Source: Amaranthus tricolor
Lineage: Eukaryota; Streptophyta; Magnoliopsida; Caryophyllales; Amaranthaceae
Assembly (NCBI RefSeq): GCF_026212465.1
Contig: NC_080059.1
Coordinates: 15,056,135 to 15,120,134 of the forward strand
Length of the DNA stretch: 64,000 nucleotides
Reading direction: 5' to 3'
Shown: positions 10,214 to 22,652 of the stretch, piece by piece
Layout: each line of letters opens with the position of its first letter
Numbering within the stretch: position 1 is the stretch's first letter
The notes under the pieces: generated by a model
Told to the model about the DNA's origin: nothing
The model's input: only the letters and a program-made list of their open reading frames with translations
The model's database searches: none
Translations under genes and position numbers: made by a program

Positions 10214-12532
10214 CACTAGTGGAAAAAAACGTATTTGCTGCGTATCATTTGCTGCGATTTTTTTTTATACGTAGCAATAAATAAGAAAAAGAATTAGAAA
10301 AAAAAAACAATTAATTGCTGCGGTTTAAGATGTGACCACAGCAAATACTCAGTAGCACAATTAATTGCTGCGGTTATTCTATGGCCCGCAGCAAAAAAGT
10401 GCATATTAAACTAAAATAAATAAATAAATAAAATATAAGAATTATTTGCTGCGGTTATTGAATGATCGCAGCAAATAAGTATTAAAAAAAAAAGTGAAAA
10501 AAAATTTAAAGGTAGACAGACCCAACTCCGCGGCACGCCTAAATCTCCGCGGCACGCGGAGTGCCTCCTGACTTAGAAAAAAAAAATTATTTGCTGCGGT
10601 TTTTTAAGAAGCCCGCAGCAAATAGTTAGTTCAAAAAATATAAAAAACGCATTTTGACGTTCAATTGCTTAAAACCCTAGAATAACTTTCTTCAAACACC
10701 CACGACGACGACTATCTTCTTCTTCAAGCTCTTCAAGTTCAGAAAATTTCTTCAAAAACCCACGAAAAATCTCTTCACGTTCTTCAAGTTTTTCAAATCA
10801 TACGACTCTACTGTGTTTTCTCTTCATTTTGTTCATCATCTTTCAAACCCAAAGACTTTTTTTAAGTTCTTGAAGTTCCTGTGTTGTTGAAATTCATTGC
10901 TTCAATAACCACCCATTGCACGAATTTCCTTCTCCATCTTTGTTTAACTTCTTCAACCCACCATTGTTGCTTTTCCTTCAAAAGCCACGAAATTAGGGCT
11001 AGTCTTGTTCTTTTTCATGTCATTGTGTTTTAATAAGGATTTAGTCTTTTTTTATACTAATTTTGATTTTGTTTTTCATTGTAGGTTACATAATCTTATT
11101 GTAGAAACAAAATTATCATATCTCATTACCAAGGTATGTATTTTATATTTGAATGTGAATAATTTACTTAGGTATGTACAGGAATATTTGAATGTGAATA
11201 ATTTTAATTAACTAGGATTTCTAGGGTAGATTGAATGTGAATAATTTAATTATGTATATATGTAGTTGTATATTTGAATGTGAATAATTACTTAAGTATG
11301 TGGTATCAATGGTTCAATGGGTAGTTGTTCTTGTAAACGACATTATGTAAGATTATATCATGTAATTTAATTATATTTGCTGGTATTAAACCTGCTTTGC
11401 TTTATTATCTATGTGAAGTAGAAATTTGGAAGTAGGATAGTGGCTTTTTCTTATCGAAAATCGGCTAAGAAACTGAAGAGATTTAAAAAACCTCAGAATG
11501 AAATGAGATTTATATACATTACTTATAAAATACAAGAAGATATCTTTTAGCTAATGAACAATTCTTTTAGCTTCAATCAGGTTCAAAAGGTTTGTTGCTT
11601 TTGTGTCATTATTTTTATGTTTATAAAGATTTAAGATTGAACGCAATGTTTGTGAGTGATCAAGTTCCTTGGTGATTGTTTATTGATAATGTATTATTCA
11701 TTTTCTATTTTAGGATTAAGTTGGTATTCTAATGTAGTTCTAGGATGTTAATTAATTACGTATTTGGATGAGTTTAATGCTTATTTGTGTGTCGTTGGAT
11801 TTGCAGATTGATAGTTTGTCATGTCAATGTTTATTCGAAAGACAAAAATTCTCAACTTGAATCCACTATTCACTTTCGCAAGTTGTTTTCTATATGAAAC
11901 ATGTAGGATTGAATCTCAAAAACCGAGAGCTTTTGATGTGTGACACTCTTTTTGGAGTCAAGTATTCATTATTTTTATGACTAGAGTAAGTTTAAAAGTA
12001 ATTGTGTCAAGTTTAAAAGCACCTTTTGATTTATTAGGACTTTAATTTGTATATATACATATTATTATATTATATATACGATCGAGAGTTTACAAAGAGA
12101 TTATTGGTGATTATTGGAGTTAATTGGTGATTATCATTGGATTAATCATTGTTTATTACATTCTACATTATTGGATTATTTAATACTATTTTATGAAAAA
12201 AGCAAAAAAAAAAAAAAAAAGTGAAGAATATATTTGAAGGCAGACAGACCAACCTCCGCGCCTCGCCCAAATCTCCGCAGCACGCGGATAGCCTCCTGAC
12301 CCAGCAAAAAAAAATTAACTATTTGCTGCGGTTTTGAGGCTGACCGCAGCAAATACTCCTCTTTATTTACTGCGGTTATGGGATGACCGCAGCAAATAAT
12401 GACCTTTTTTGCTGCAGTTTTTAACCGCAGCATTTAAAATAGGCCATTTGCTGCTATCATTATTCCTTGGGGCCAAAACCGCAGCAAATAATGACCAAAA
12501 AACCGCAGCAAATGAGGTTTTTTCCATTAGTG
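10214..12532 (+). mobile_element. Complete non-autonomous CACTA element, 2319 bp
   Basis: Starts CACTAGTGGAAAAAAAC and ends TTTTTTCCATTAGTG, flanked by ATG at 10211-10213 and 12533-12535 (3-bp TSD, the CACTA norm). Both subterminal zones are full of TTTGCTGCGG and its complement (e.g. ~10240, 10314, 10362, 10444, 10590, 12325-12520), the likely transposase-binding array. No transposase ORF is present. 10680-11000 looks like an untranslated leader (CTTCTTCAAG-rich). The last ~500 bp match the 3' end of the CACTA at 6437-8150, so it is probably a deletion derivative of that family. Confidence 0.93.
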
Positions 12533-12682
12533 ATGGTAGATTAAATAGTTACTACATTACAGTTATTGACATTATTAATTGATCAAACTTTTTTAACTTG
12601 ACATATTTGTCAATTTATTATTAACATATTTAATTATTCATAATTAAAATTTTAATAATTGAATATTTATTATTATTATTAT

Positions 12683-13141
12683 TAGGAAAAAGTGTCCGAA
12701 AGTACCTAATAAAAAATTTTTATTCCAAAAAAATTTCTAATTATAAGAGTTTTGTCAAAAAATAATTAATAAAATTTTTTCTTTTGCAAAGAGTACAAAT
12801 CAACGTTTTCCTTCAATTGACCGTCTAATGTAACAATTGACTGGTTAAAATCGAAAATTCTCCTTCCCCATCTTCAATTTCTTTTCCAATTCAATTTTCT
12901 CACTAGCTTCTTCCTCTACATTTTACTCAAAATCGAAATTAAATTGGAAAAGAAATTGAAGATGAGGAAGAAGACTTTTTTATTTTGACCAGTCAACCGT
13001 TATATTTGACGTTCAACCGAAGGAAAATGTTACTTGGTACTCAAATAAAAACATTTCGTTAGGTATTTTTTGGCAAATTTATTTTTATTAAGTACTTTTC
13101 AGAAAAAAAAATTTATTAGGTACTTTTTGACAATTTTTCCC
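12683..13141. mobile_element. Long foldback MITE (Mutator-like ends)
   Basis: An imperfect palindrome. The left arm begins GGAAAAAGTGTCCGAAAGTACC and the right arm ends as its near complement (GGTACTTTTTGACAATTTTTCC). The arms stay complementary inward to a ~70-bp centre near 12910 (GAAGATGAGGAAG versus CTTCCCCATCTTC). No ORF. I could not identify a convincing TSD. Such long inverted arms are typical of MULE-type MITEs. Confidence 0.75.
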
Positions 13142-13408
13142 TTCTTATCAAATAATAATAATTATTACTCTTATTATTTAGCAATAATAACAAATATTCT
13201 ATTATTACTTTGTATATAATATTCAAAAACTACACATAATCAAAAAAAATAATAAAATTAAAATTTAATAGTAAAATTATTCATTAATTAAAATACAAAA
13301 TACGAGATTACAAAAATTAAATATGCCTAATAAAAATATTTGTTTATATATATTAATGTATATACAAAATTAATGTCTAAACAAAAAGATTCCACTTGAC
13401 TATGTTAT

Positions 13409-13770
13409 ACTCCGTTCGTTTTTTAAAGTTGTTTGCATTTGTTATTTTGGGTTGTTCCATTTGTTGTTACCTTGAAGAAATTTTCTATTTATATCACAAA
13501 TTTTGGACAAAATTAACCTAGTTCATCCTCAATTTAATTGAAGTATGTTAATAATATTTATGGTTATAACCAACCTTCCACTAAGTTAATTTTAATATTT
13601 TTATATTTTGCTTTTGGTCCCACATGTTTCTTACTAACTTTATTAAAACATTTTTGTAGTAGTTGTGGTCCTATAAATTTTCCACTAACTTTCTTTTATT
13701 ATTTTTTAATGTTTATACTCCCCACTTTTCCTACATTTGAGTTAATGTTCAAAAAAGAATTATGACATTT
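13409..13770. mobile_element. MITE-like repeat (TCCGTTCGTTTTTT family)
   Basis: A TCCGTTCG-type end followed by an AT-rich body with TCCACTAA, TTTATTAAAACATTTTTGTAG and CCCCACTTTTCC words, shared with 25246-25600 and 56166-56590. CTCCCTCCGTT termini recall plant Stowaway-type MITEs. The right end is uncertain. Confidence 0.5.
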
Positions 13771-13789
13771 GAGTTAATATTTGAGTTAA

Positions 13790-14420
13790 TATTTGAAAAA
13801 TATAATGATCATAACATAAAATTTAGACTATTGGAGATATGTAAAGAATGGAACTTGCTAGATAAGATATTATGTTGTTCTATAGATAACGCGACTACAA
13901 ATATTAAATGCATGAATATTTAACTATGACGTACCTTCTTTTAGTTTCATGTTAGGTGGTAGATTAAAACATATAGAATGTTGTGCTCATGTAATTAATT
14001 CATCTTGTCAAGTAGGTGTTACAGAATTAAGTGATTTATTATATCTCATTGATTAAGTGGCCTAGATCAGCGCAAGTAAAGAGGAGATACAAATAATTAT
14101 GTGACCATTATGGACTTAAAAAGGTATATTGGTCATTAGATACTCTGACACATTGGGGCTCGACCCATGATGTTTTGAAAAAGGCTATTGAATATCGTGC
14201 CGCTATAAGACAACTATATAATGAATGTGCGGATAAAGGTACAAGGAATGAAACATGGGAACTAGCTATAATACACATAATTAGAAGCATATGACAATGC
14301 AACTAAGATTTTTTCATGTGTACGAAACAAACGTCCATCTATTAATAAGTAAATGCATTATCATTTTTTACCATCTTACTAACCATTCAAATAATATTAC
14401 TAATGAATTCTCAAAATCGA
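13790..14420 (+). pseudogene. hAT transposase relic
   Basis: Nucleotide similarity, with many stops and indels, to the hAT transposase piece at 21087-21430: the CCSIDNATTNIKC and CCAHVINSSCQ regions, then a stretch on to about 14400 that keeps a W-H-W-GS-like part absent from the other copy. No TIRs are recognised. A second, older member of the same hAT family. Confidence 0.65.
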
Positions 14421-15405
14421 TTTTTGTAAAAATGATGGATAAATAGAAGATATTTCAATGATTTTCCTTATATTTATGAAATTGTGACCATTTTTTACCC
14501 TTGTCTTAAACATAATTTCTTACCAAATTGTCATCATCTTCCTCTTCTTTCTCTCTCACCATGAACAGATTGTTTTTGTGTTCTCAGTGTAGGAATATAG
14601 ATGCGTCAAATAAAATTGCAAGAAACTATTTATTGACATCTAAACAGGATCGCATGCATATCATAATATGAATTATGAAATATAGATGAATATCGTACAC
14701 TTAAAGCGTGAATTCCATGTTATATAATTGAGTATGAAATATACCAAAACAGAGATAATAGAACGTCAAATGTCATTCCTCAAATGTTGGTCCACAAGCA
14801 TCGAACAGATCACCAAAAAAGCTAGTGCGGAATAAGAAAAACACATTTTCTCATTACTTTTTAGGTGGATAATATAAGTATGTAGAGAATACTATAAATG
14901 ATAATGCTTATGTAAAAGATGAACAAAGTGCATCTATTTATACACTATATATCACCTCTTCGTATACCCATTACATGTAAACTTTACTTGTCTTAATGTT
15001 TATAGATAATTTTTGTTTTAATTCCTGATCAAAACACACAATTAACAACTAGTAACTCTTCACATTTCAAGTAATACTTAGGATGATTAAGTACAAGCTT
15101 TAATTCACAATTAAACATAAAATCAATCTATGTATAACTCCTCATTCTTTAAGTATCCAATGAGCATCTTATGTTCTTAGTGTAAATATATATCCGAATG
15201 ATTACTTATATGTGTGACCTCATAGGACCTGATTGTAATAGTTGTAAACTAATCATATTAGATACGTATCATAGTTGTTCTCTAGAAAAATGCTATGACC
15301 ACATGTATTAATCAAATGTATTTTATCTCCATAAATTTTTCCATTTATATATAGTAATTACACTTAATCAAGGACACTAATTTGCTTCAGTAAGTAAAGA
15401 CTACA
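14421..15405. other. AT-rich spacer, nothing recognised
   Basis: No ORF, RNA gene or structured repeat that I can support. It ends at the left LTR of the copia element. Confidence 0.6.
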
Positions 15406-15815
15406 TGATGGAATATATGGTTTGGTTAGGTACATGTGTTGCTAGTAGTTTCTATCTTATGTGGAACTGTGCAGTGGTGAGCAGCTGTTGAAGGTGTGTG
15501 CTGATAATGTGGTTTCAACAGCATAAGTAAACGACTCAGACAGTAGCTAAATGGAATACAGCAAGCAGCACCCCATCTTACATCTGTTGTCTTTTGTTTT
15601 AACACGTGCTTTAATTCTGGTTGTAATAGTTAGTCTTAGGTTTGTTATAATAGAAAATTAGTTAGTTATAACAAACTCTATGTTTGTTTTTAGATGGTCA
15701 GCTATCTCTTTGTAAAGGCTATATATATTTAGTATATCCCCTTGTTATCATTTTTAACTTTCTGATTCAATACAACTTCTTTTCAATTTCTGTTTCTTTG
15801 GCTCAATAATTATAA
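15406..15815 (+). repeat. Copia 5' LTR (410 bp)
   Basis: Starts TGATGGAATATATGG (the family consensus start appears to be TGTTGG) and runs to the base before the tRNA-Met primer site. A GGCTATATATATTTAG TATA-like box lies at ~15717-15733. Homologous to 8192-8600 (inverse) and 23346-23627. Confidence 0.88.
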
Positions 15816-15827
15816 TGGTATCAGAGC
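15816..15827 (+). other. Primer-binding site (tRNA-Met type)
   Basis: TGGTATCAGAGC directly after the LTR, the standard priming site of plant copia elements. Confidence 0.9.
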
Positions 15828-15964
15828 TTTTCTTGCCTTAATTATGTTTTCTCTCCTTCACCATCTCTTTCTTGCAACCGTGCTTTTTTTCTTCTGTTTC
15901 TAGGCTCCTCTCTTTCATGTTCACCAGACAAATCCTCATGGGAAAGAAAAGAACTAAGATCCAA

Positions 15965-16245
15965 CAATGAACCTTAGTGTGCTACTTGCACCCTACATAT
16001 ATGAGTCTGAAATTGGTCACAAATATATTCAGAGGGGAAGGCTATAAGGGTTGGAAAAGAGCTATGTCTATAGCACTATCTGGGAAAAATAAAATGGGGT
16101 TTATAGATGGTTTATCAAGAGATCAACAACTAGTACTACAGAAGAAAAATAAAATAAACTTTAACCTAAGGTCATGGATGTTTTGTTATGGGGAAGAACG
16201 TATCATAAATACTAATGTTCTCTATTTAGCAACAAACACTTCCTA
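15965..16245 (+). pseudogene. Copia gag, N-terminal fragment
   Basis: YLHPTYMSLKLVTN...YKGWKRAMSIALSGKNKMGFIDG is the conserved N-terminus of copia gag (UBN2/retrotran_gag_3-like). Similarity fades after ~16200 and the frame stops at 16244. The matching gag C-terminal half resumes only at ~17780, so about 1.5 kb of foreign or scrambled DNA splits the gene. Confidence 0.82.
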
Positions 16246-16249
16246 AAAC

Positions 16250-17765
16250 ATACTCAACTACCTATTCTCATGGACCTAAGCATAATTTAAGAGATGAAGT
16301 TCACATTCAACATTTCCAATTAAAGCATCTACCTATTCTCATGGAAATGACTTAATTTTTAAGCATAGATTATCGTTAAAAATCGTCTCTCACCCTCAAT
16401 TCAACGACACTACACATGATATCAAAATACATCTTAAACCATAAACAACACAACCAAATCAAAGGTAAAGAAAGCAATTTAGACTACATACATGGTGATA
16501 ATGCCTAGCCTAAGCCAAAATAAACTACTCATTCATACTCAAATTAAGATTGTAAATTGCAAATAAGCCAAGAACCATAGATGAATGAATTAAACTAAAG
16601 TACTCTAAAAAGATGAATCAATATAAGTTGAAGAACTACAAGCATGAATATATGAAACTAAAAGCAATTAATTAAAGATAACTATGTGACATAAATTGAA
16701 AACAATATAAGCAAAAGATTGAATTTACTCTTTTAGGTTCAATCTAAGGATGAACAAGAGGATTGTTGATGATTCAAAATAATAGCTTCTAAAAGTTTCA
16801 ATAATAATACATCAATGGATGAAGAATCCAAATTGCAAAATGTTACAATACAAAATTGAAATTAAGATTGTAATTGGAAATTGAAAGATCTTAATTGAAT
16901 TGAAAGAGAAATTATGTTAAACACTAATTTCTAATTGAAATGAAACCTAAGCTATAAACAATATATAAGAGTTACTCAAAATTAAGGATGAAATTTGAGA
17001 TAATTAACTCCATCTTCCTCTTCTCTAGTTATAGCCTTCACAAAACAACTGGGGGTGGTGGTTTCATGATTGCTTCATCACCCCTAGGTTGTAGGAGAGA
17101 GGTGCCATTCCTAATAAATAGGGTAGAGTGGCTAAGTAGTCCTGTCAGCAGCAATCAAAAGAAATGAAAATGATTGGACCTCAAATGAAATTAAAATAGA
17201 TCGCAAAAAAGCTGCTGCCGCCCATCTCGCTCGACCAATCGAGCCACCATCAAGTACAATATCAGAAACTTCAAAAATTGTTCAAAATGTGAAAATCAGC
17301 TCCGCTTGACCCAAGCCATCTCGCTCGACTTGGTCGAGCGGATGTTTTATACCCCTGAAATGCATCCTGCTAATAATCAAAAGCTACTTGAAGTTTTATT
17401 ACACCTCGCTCGACCGGTCGAGCAACCTTTAGGAATGTGATACTCAACTTCTAATCTCAAGTACTAGCTTTTGGACTGCTCGAACTACCTTGGCTCAAGC
17501 TAATTTTGGTCGAGTGGGATTCTTTTGGCTTGTTCTTGTGGCTTGGCTCATTATGTTTCACTTCTTTGAGCTCCCGACTTTTAGCTGAGCATTGTATGCA
17601 GCAAAAAGGGTTGGTTTGTGCTCGATTTCGATGATTAGATCCTGAAATGAAATAAAACACCAAAGCAACAGAAACTAGCGTAAAATCAAATAAAACAATG
17701 CAATAACATATAGTTTTCTCACATTGAACGAGCTACTTATAGGAGTAAAAATAATCTTAAAATGT
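16250..17765. repeat. Unclassified insertion splitting copia gag
   Basis: No coding capacity that I can support. The left two thirds are AT-rich (about 16250-17030). The right third (17200-17560) carries several copies of CTCGCTCGACC / GGTCGAGCG in both orientations, including the near-palindrome CTCGCTCGACCGGTCGAGCA at ~17406. It may be the LTR or 3' part of another retrotransposon; I could not find its ends or a TSD. Confidence 0.5.
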
Positions 17766-17779
17766 AGCTAACAGGGATC

Positions 17780-18214
17780 TTGCTTCAAGAGCAAGTCCAT
17801 CAAGAAATCAGTAAAGGTAACATCACTAATGAACAAGATTATGTTGCCTGCAGAGTGGAAAAAAGAAAGTTTTATGACCATAGGAATAAGGGTAAGGGAG
17901 ATGCTTCAGGAACAAAAAGACAAAGTAACTTCTATTGTGATCATAGTAAGGTGCCTGGACACACTCGGGATAGATGCTGGAAGATCCATGGCTACCCACC
18001 AAAGTTCAAGAATACTTGGAGGAAAGACGGTAAGATGGCTTCAAATGTGTCCAATGCAGAATGCATTAATACTAACAATGCCAATAAAGTTGATGAAGCA
18101 AGACTCATTGCTGAACAACTTGGTCAACTCCTCAGCTTGTTAAACAAACCCAATGTGCAGATGGAAGCCAAACAACCTCCAAACTACCCTTGTTCAATAA
18201 ACATATTAGGGTAG
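17780..18214 (+). pseudogene. Copia gag, C-terminal part with damaged CCHC knuckle
   Basis: YCDHSKVPGHTRDRCWKIHGYPP corresponds to the copia nucleocapsid knuckle (CX2CX4HX4C), but the second Cys is Ser here. Downstream is the usual Gln/Asn-rich linker. The frame closes at 18214, overlapping the protease frame. Confidence 0.85.
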
Positions 18215-18612
18215 AAGGGAAACCTCACCTAATTACTATACCTAATGGAACTCAGGTAAAACTGGACATCATTGGGACAATGAAATTGTTAAATGACATT
18301 ACTCTTAAGAATGTTTTGTATGTACCTAAGTTTTGCTTCAATCTCATCTTTGTTAGCAAGCTTAGCAAAGACTTGCATTGTAGCAAAAATTTTAACTCTA
18401 ATGGGTGCTTTGTTCAGGAATATTTGATGAAGAAGCCTTTGCTACTTGGTAGGGAAACAAATGCTCTCTATTTCCTTCAAGATTCTACTCTCAATCAATG
18501 TTCTAAAGGAGTCAAGAATAATAAAGTTGCAACAGTCTACAATGTGGATCTTCCTAACAACAATGATGCTAGACTTTGGCACTTAAGGATGGGACATTTA
18601 CCATTCCAATAA
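18190..18612 (+). pseudogene. Copia protease / pre-integrase segment
   Basis: LITIPNGTQVKLDIIGTMKL and NVLYVPKFCFNLIFVSKL are the post-active-site part of copia protease; the DSGA-type active site itself is not visible in this frame. It ends with ARLWHLRMGHLPF, the His-containing start of the integrase zinc-binding domain. Confidence 0.85.
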
Positions 18613-18619
18613 TTGTTTT

Positions 18620-19240
18620 TTTGTTTCTTGATCAATGCCATTCTTAAAGAATGTTTTGTACTATTTGTCCTCTAGACAAGAAGGCTAGGGACCCTTTTTT
18701 CTAGAAGCAAAATAAAAAAAGTTGAGACTTTCCAAGTGCTACACATAAATATATGGGGGCCTCTAAGGCATAATTCTAGAATAAATTGTAAAAATTTCAT
18801 TACAATTGTTGATGATTTCTCAAGGTTTATACTTGGGTAATCTTTATTAGTGAAAAATCAGCATTTTTGATACAATTGAAGCATTTTTATGCCCTAATTT
18901 TCAATCAATTTAATAAAAAGATTAAGGGTATAAGAGTTGACAATGCTAAAGAACTCCTAAAGGAGATACTTTAATAATTTACAAAGAAAAGGGAATTTAA
19001 GTCCAAACAACTTACGTAGCTACTCCACAACAAAATGGAATTGTGGAACGTAAGCATAGACACTTGTTGAAGGTAACTAGAGCACTATGGTTCCAATCAA
19101 AGTTACCAATAAATTTTTGATCTGACAACTTAATGTGTGATGTTCATATTATTAACAGAATGCCCCTGCAAATTCTAGAAAAAAAATATTCCCTATAAAC
19201 TCATGTATGGTTTTAAGCTAAATTACAACACCCTTAGGGC
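18620..19240 (+). pseudogene. Copia integrase core, heavily broken
   Basis: Pieces in three frames: CPLDKKARDPF (zinc finger end), DDFS...[35 protein letters not shown]. The order and spacing match the copia integrase, but stops and shifts occur every 50-100 bp. Confidence 0.75.
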
Positions 19241-19534
19241 GTTTGGATGTCTATGTTTTGCTTCTACTTCAAGTAAAAAAAGACCAAGATGGATCTAAGA
19301 GCTTTATCCTGTATAATGGTTCAACATGTGTTCAAAAAAATTTCTTCCTTTCTCTAATGATGCAAAACCATCCTACTTTTCAGATATCCCTGAAAATAAT
19401 AATGACGTCAATAATATTCAGCTTCTTGGTTATACTAGATCACATTCTAATGTCACTAACTCCCCTGGTTCTCAAATAGCAAGAACAAAATCCACCAGAT
19501 CAATGAAAAAACCAAATTATTCGAATGAATATGT

Positions 19535-20430
19535 ATGTACGAACACATATACTCAGCATTGCTGCAATCTAGTTTCATATCATGCCACAATGCTAGTCAT
19601 CATTATATAGCAGCTATTTATGATACTCATAATGAACCAATAAGTTATGCTAACGCTAGCAAGGAGCCTCAATGGATATCAGCAATAGAAAAAGAAATTC
19701 AAGCCTTGGTTGACAACTAAACATGGGAAGTTGTAGACCCTCCAAAAGGGAAGAAGGCTATAGGATCTAAGTGGGTCTATAAGGTGAAACTAAAGTTAGA
19801 TGGATCTTTAGAAAGATTCAAGGCAAGACTGGTTGCCAAAGGTTTTAATCAGAAGTATGGAATAGATTATGAAGAAATTTTTTCCCCAATCATCAAAATG
19901 ACAATTGTTAGATGTTTACTTTCTATAGCTGCAAGCCATAAATGGGTGATTCACCAACTAGATATCAACAATGCTTTTCTTCATGGTGATTTGTATGAAG
20001 AAGTGTATATGAGGAATCTAGAGGGAATTCCTAATCCTCACAATCAAGTTTGCCTCTTGAAAAATCTCTCTATGGCTTAAAATAAGCCTCTAGACAGTGG
20101 CATGCTAAACTGGTTAGTGCCTTAAAGGAGCTAGGTTTTATACAGTCAAAGAATGATTATTCTTTGTTCACCAAGACTGAAGATGACCACATCACTATTC
20201 TAGCTATGTATGTAGATGATATTCTCATCACATGGAGTAGTGAACAACAGATTACTGCTATCAAACAATATCTACATAGTTCCTTTACCATTAAGGATTT
20301 AGGTTCTTTACATTATTTTTGGGAATAGAGGTTAGCTACTCTAACAAAGGGATGAACCTTACTCAGCACAAATATTCAAAGGATTTACTCCAAGAAAGTG
20401 GGGTTACTTCTTTTCATAAAGTAGCTACTC
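19535..20430 (+). pseudogene. Copia reverse transcriptase, N-terminal part
   Basis: PISYANASKEPQWISAIEKEIQAL, then TAA at ~19718, then [52 protein letters not shown] and [20 protein letters not shown], a stop at ~20078, and AMYVDDILIT (catalytic YVDD, ~20206-20220). All are copia RT hallmarks. It is interrupted after PLP at 20437 by the hAT insertion and continues at 22653. Confidence 0.9.
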
Positions 20431-20437
20431 CTCTACC

Positions 20438-22644
20438 TAGTGATGGCCACTGAGCGGGTTACCCGGAACCGAACTGGTCCCGAACCGCCTGAAAGCCATC
20501 CCGAAATCGGAACCGTTCGCGACAGATTCCGTACCGGCCCAAATCATGGAATCGTGAAACCGCCGAAAAAAAGTTGCTGGAACGGTGAAACCGCTGAAGA
20601 AAACCGCTAGAATCGGACCAAAGAACCGCAGGCCGGTTCACCCAGACCAAGGAATCGCCCCGGAACTGGGAATCGGACCGAAATGGTTCACCAGGCCCAA
20701 CGGTTCCTTGGAACCGGAACCGTGCGGGTCATCTAGCCCAGCGGTTTTTTGGAACCAGACCATTCACAATTTCTCTATTCTCCTACTTTCTCTACTTACT
20801 CTCTCTACGTAATTAAGCAATTATTCTCTTAATTACATAATTAGTATTTTAATTATTTCTTAATTACATAATTAGTCTTTTAATTATTTATTTATTTCTT
20901 AATTACATTATTATTTCAATATTATCATGTCTTCTTTTTTGAAAAAAGCCTCTAAAACAGTTACTAAAGTGATAAAATCATTAGAAGGTTCTAGCTCCAA
21001 AAGAAAGGCCATTTCAACTCCGTCGGTATCAGCATTGGATAGATCATAATTGGTTTATTCAAAAACGAATAATTGCTTTTGAGTTAATGCCCGAAAGACA
21101 TACGGGTGATAACATAAAATATAGATTAATAAAGATATGTAAAGAATGCAACTTGTTTGATAAGATATTTTGTTGTTCTACCGATAATGAAACCACCAAC
21201 ATTAAATGCATTGAACTTTTGTATAACGAACCTGCTTTTAGTTTTATCCATGGTGGTAGATTATTACACGCACATTGTTGTGCTCATATTGTTAACTTAT
21301 CTTGCCAAGCAGGTATTAGAACACTAAATGATTTATTAGATCTCATTAGAGACATAGTGAAGTGGCTTAGATTAGGACAGGTAAAGAGAAGATATAAGCA
21401 ATTATGTGACCATGACGTGTACGGATAGCCGTATAAGTGATGAAACATTGGAACTAGCTATAAGCGTACAAAAAAGATTAGAAGCGTATGTCTACGCAAC
21501 TAAGATTTTTCATATGTTTACGAACCAAACGTCCACTTAGTAATAAGTGAATGTTTTTCTATTTTTTATCATCTTCTTAAACATTCGCATAATGATACTA
21601 ATGTATTTTTAAAGCCTATTCTTACAGATATGATGGACAAGTGGAATACGTATTTTACTGATTTTCTTTTTATTTATGGAATTGCGACAATTATAGACCC
21701 ATGTTTTACGACGGAAAACCTTACTAAATTAATTGGATTTTATCACCAATCATTATCTTAAACATCTCTTTGAAATTTAACAAGGTAGTTATAATATTTT
21801 AGAATAGTGGAAAGAAATATCAATAAAATTCCTCATATTATCGAAAATTGCAAAGGATATCCTTGCAATTTCTGCTTCTACTATTGCGTCGGAGTCGTCT
21901 TTTAGTGCAGGTAGAAGAGTTCTAGATGAAAAGAGATCTCATCTTGCTCCACATACTATTTAAATATGTGTTGGCAAGAAAGATTGGGATTAAGCGGAGG
22001 TCCGAGCACAAGGACTCAAGAACAATGATGATCAAGACGATAATGATGAATACATCTACATTCATCATTATCGTCAGGAGGAGAGTCAGCGGAAGCATCT
22101 AACCAATAAGATGATGATGAAGAAGATGAATAGGATCATGAATATCGAACAACGATCAATCAACATTAAACAACTATAAATAAAAGGTATGACAAAGAAC
22201 TACGTGGGCTTTGATTCCTTCAGGATACGTAGGCAGCTTAGTATTCCTTCGGGATACTAGGTTCAAGTCCATTTTCTCCCTTTTTTTTTGTTAATCATCT
22301 TTATCATTTCTTATTAATTTATTTTTTTCCTTCTTTTAGTAAATATTTTAATAACAATGACAAGCAATGAATTTCGCTAATAATCAAGTAATCATCAAAG
22401 GTACGTCTACATTATGATAGTATTTTTACATTATATTTAAAGGAAAAATAAGATTCTAACCGATGGTTCGACCCTCCCCCCGACCCGGGAGTTGGAACCG
22501 CCAAAACCGCCTTATGAACCGCCAAGGAACCTTTTGGAACCACCTGGAACCGGAACCGGAAATGTTCGAATCAAGTTTCAGATGGAACGGGAACCGGGTG
22601 GAACTGGAACAGAACCGGCCTAACGCGGACCGTGGCCATAACTA
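20438..22644 (+). mobile_element. hAT transposon, 2207 bp, inside copia RT
   Basis: Flanked by an 8-bp TSD, CCTCTACC, at 20430-20437 and 22645-22652, the hAT signature. The ends match as inverted repeats: TAGTGATGGCCAC left, and GTGGCCATAACTA right (complement TAGTTATGGCCAC). Both subterminal regions are unusually GC-rich with many GGAACCG/CGGTTCC words (20455-20760 and 22480-22625). Removing it restores the copia RT reading across the site. Its transposase is internally deleted. Confidence 0.95.
20927..22010 (+). pseudogene. hAT transposase, internally deleted
   Basis: ATG at 20927 opens a Lys/Ser-rich N-terminus that stops at ~21047. The next open piece, 21087-21428, holds part of the transposase core (CSTDNETTNIKC, HCCAHIVNLSCQAG, LIRDIVKWLR). 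The C-terminal dimerisation domain is recognisable at ~21850-21990 (DILAISAS, ASESSFSAGRRVLDEKRS). The BED zinc finger and much of the catalytic core are missing. In intact relatives the protein cuts and pastes the element. Confidence 0.85.
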
Positions 22645-22652
22645 CCTCTACC

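Noticed and set aside
11005..11211. 68-aa ORF in the CACTA at 10214
   Set aside because: AT-rich, F/L/N-rich, no domain, no conserved partner in the sister element.
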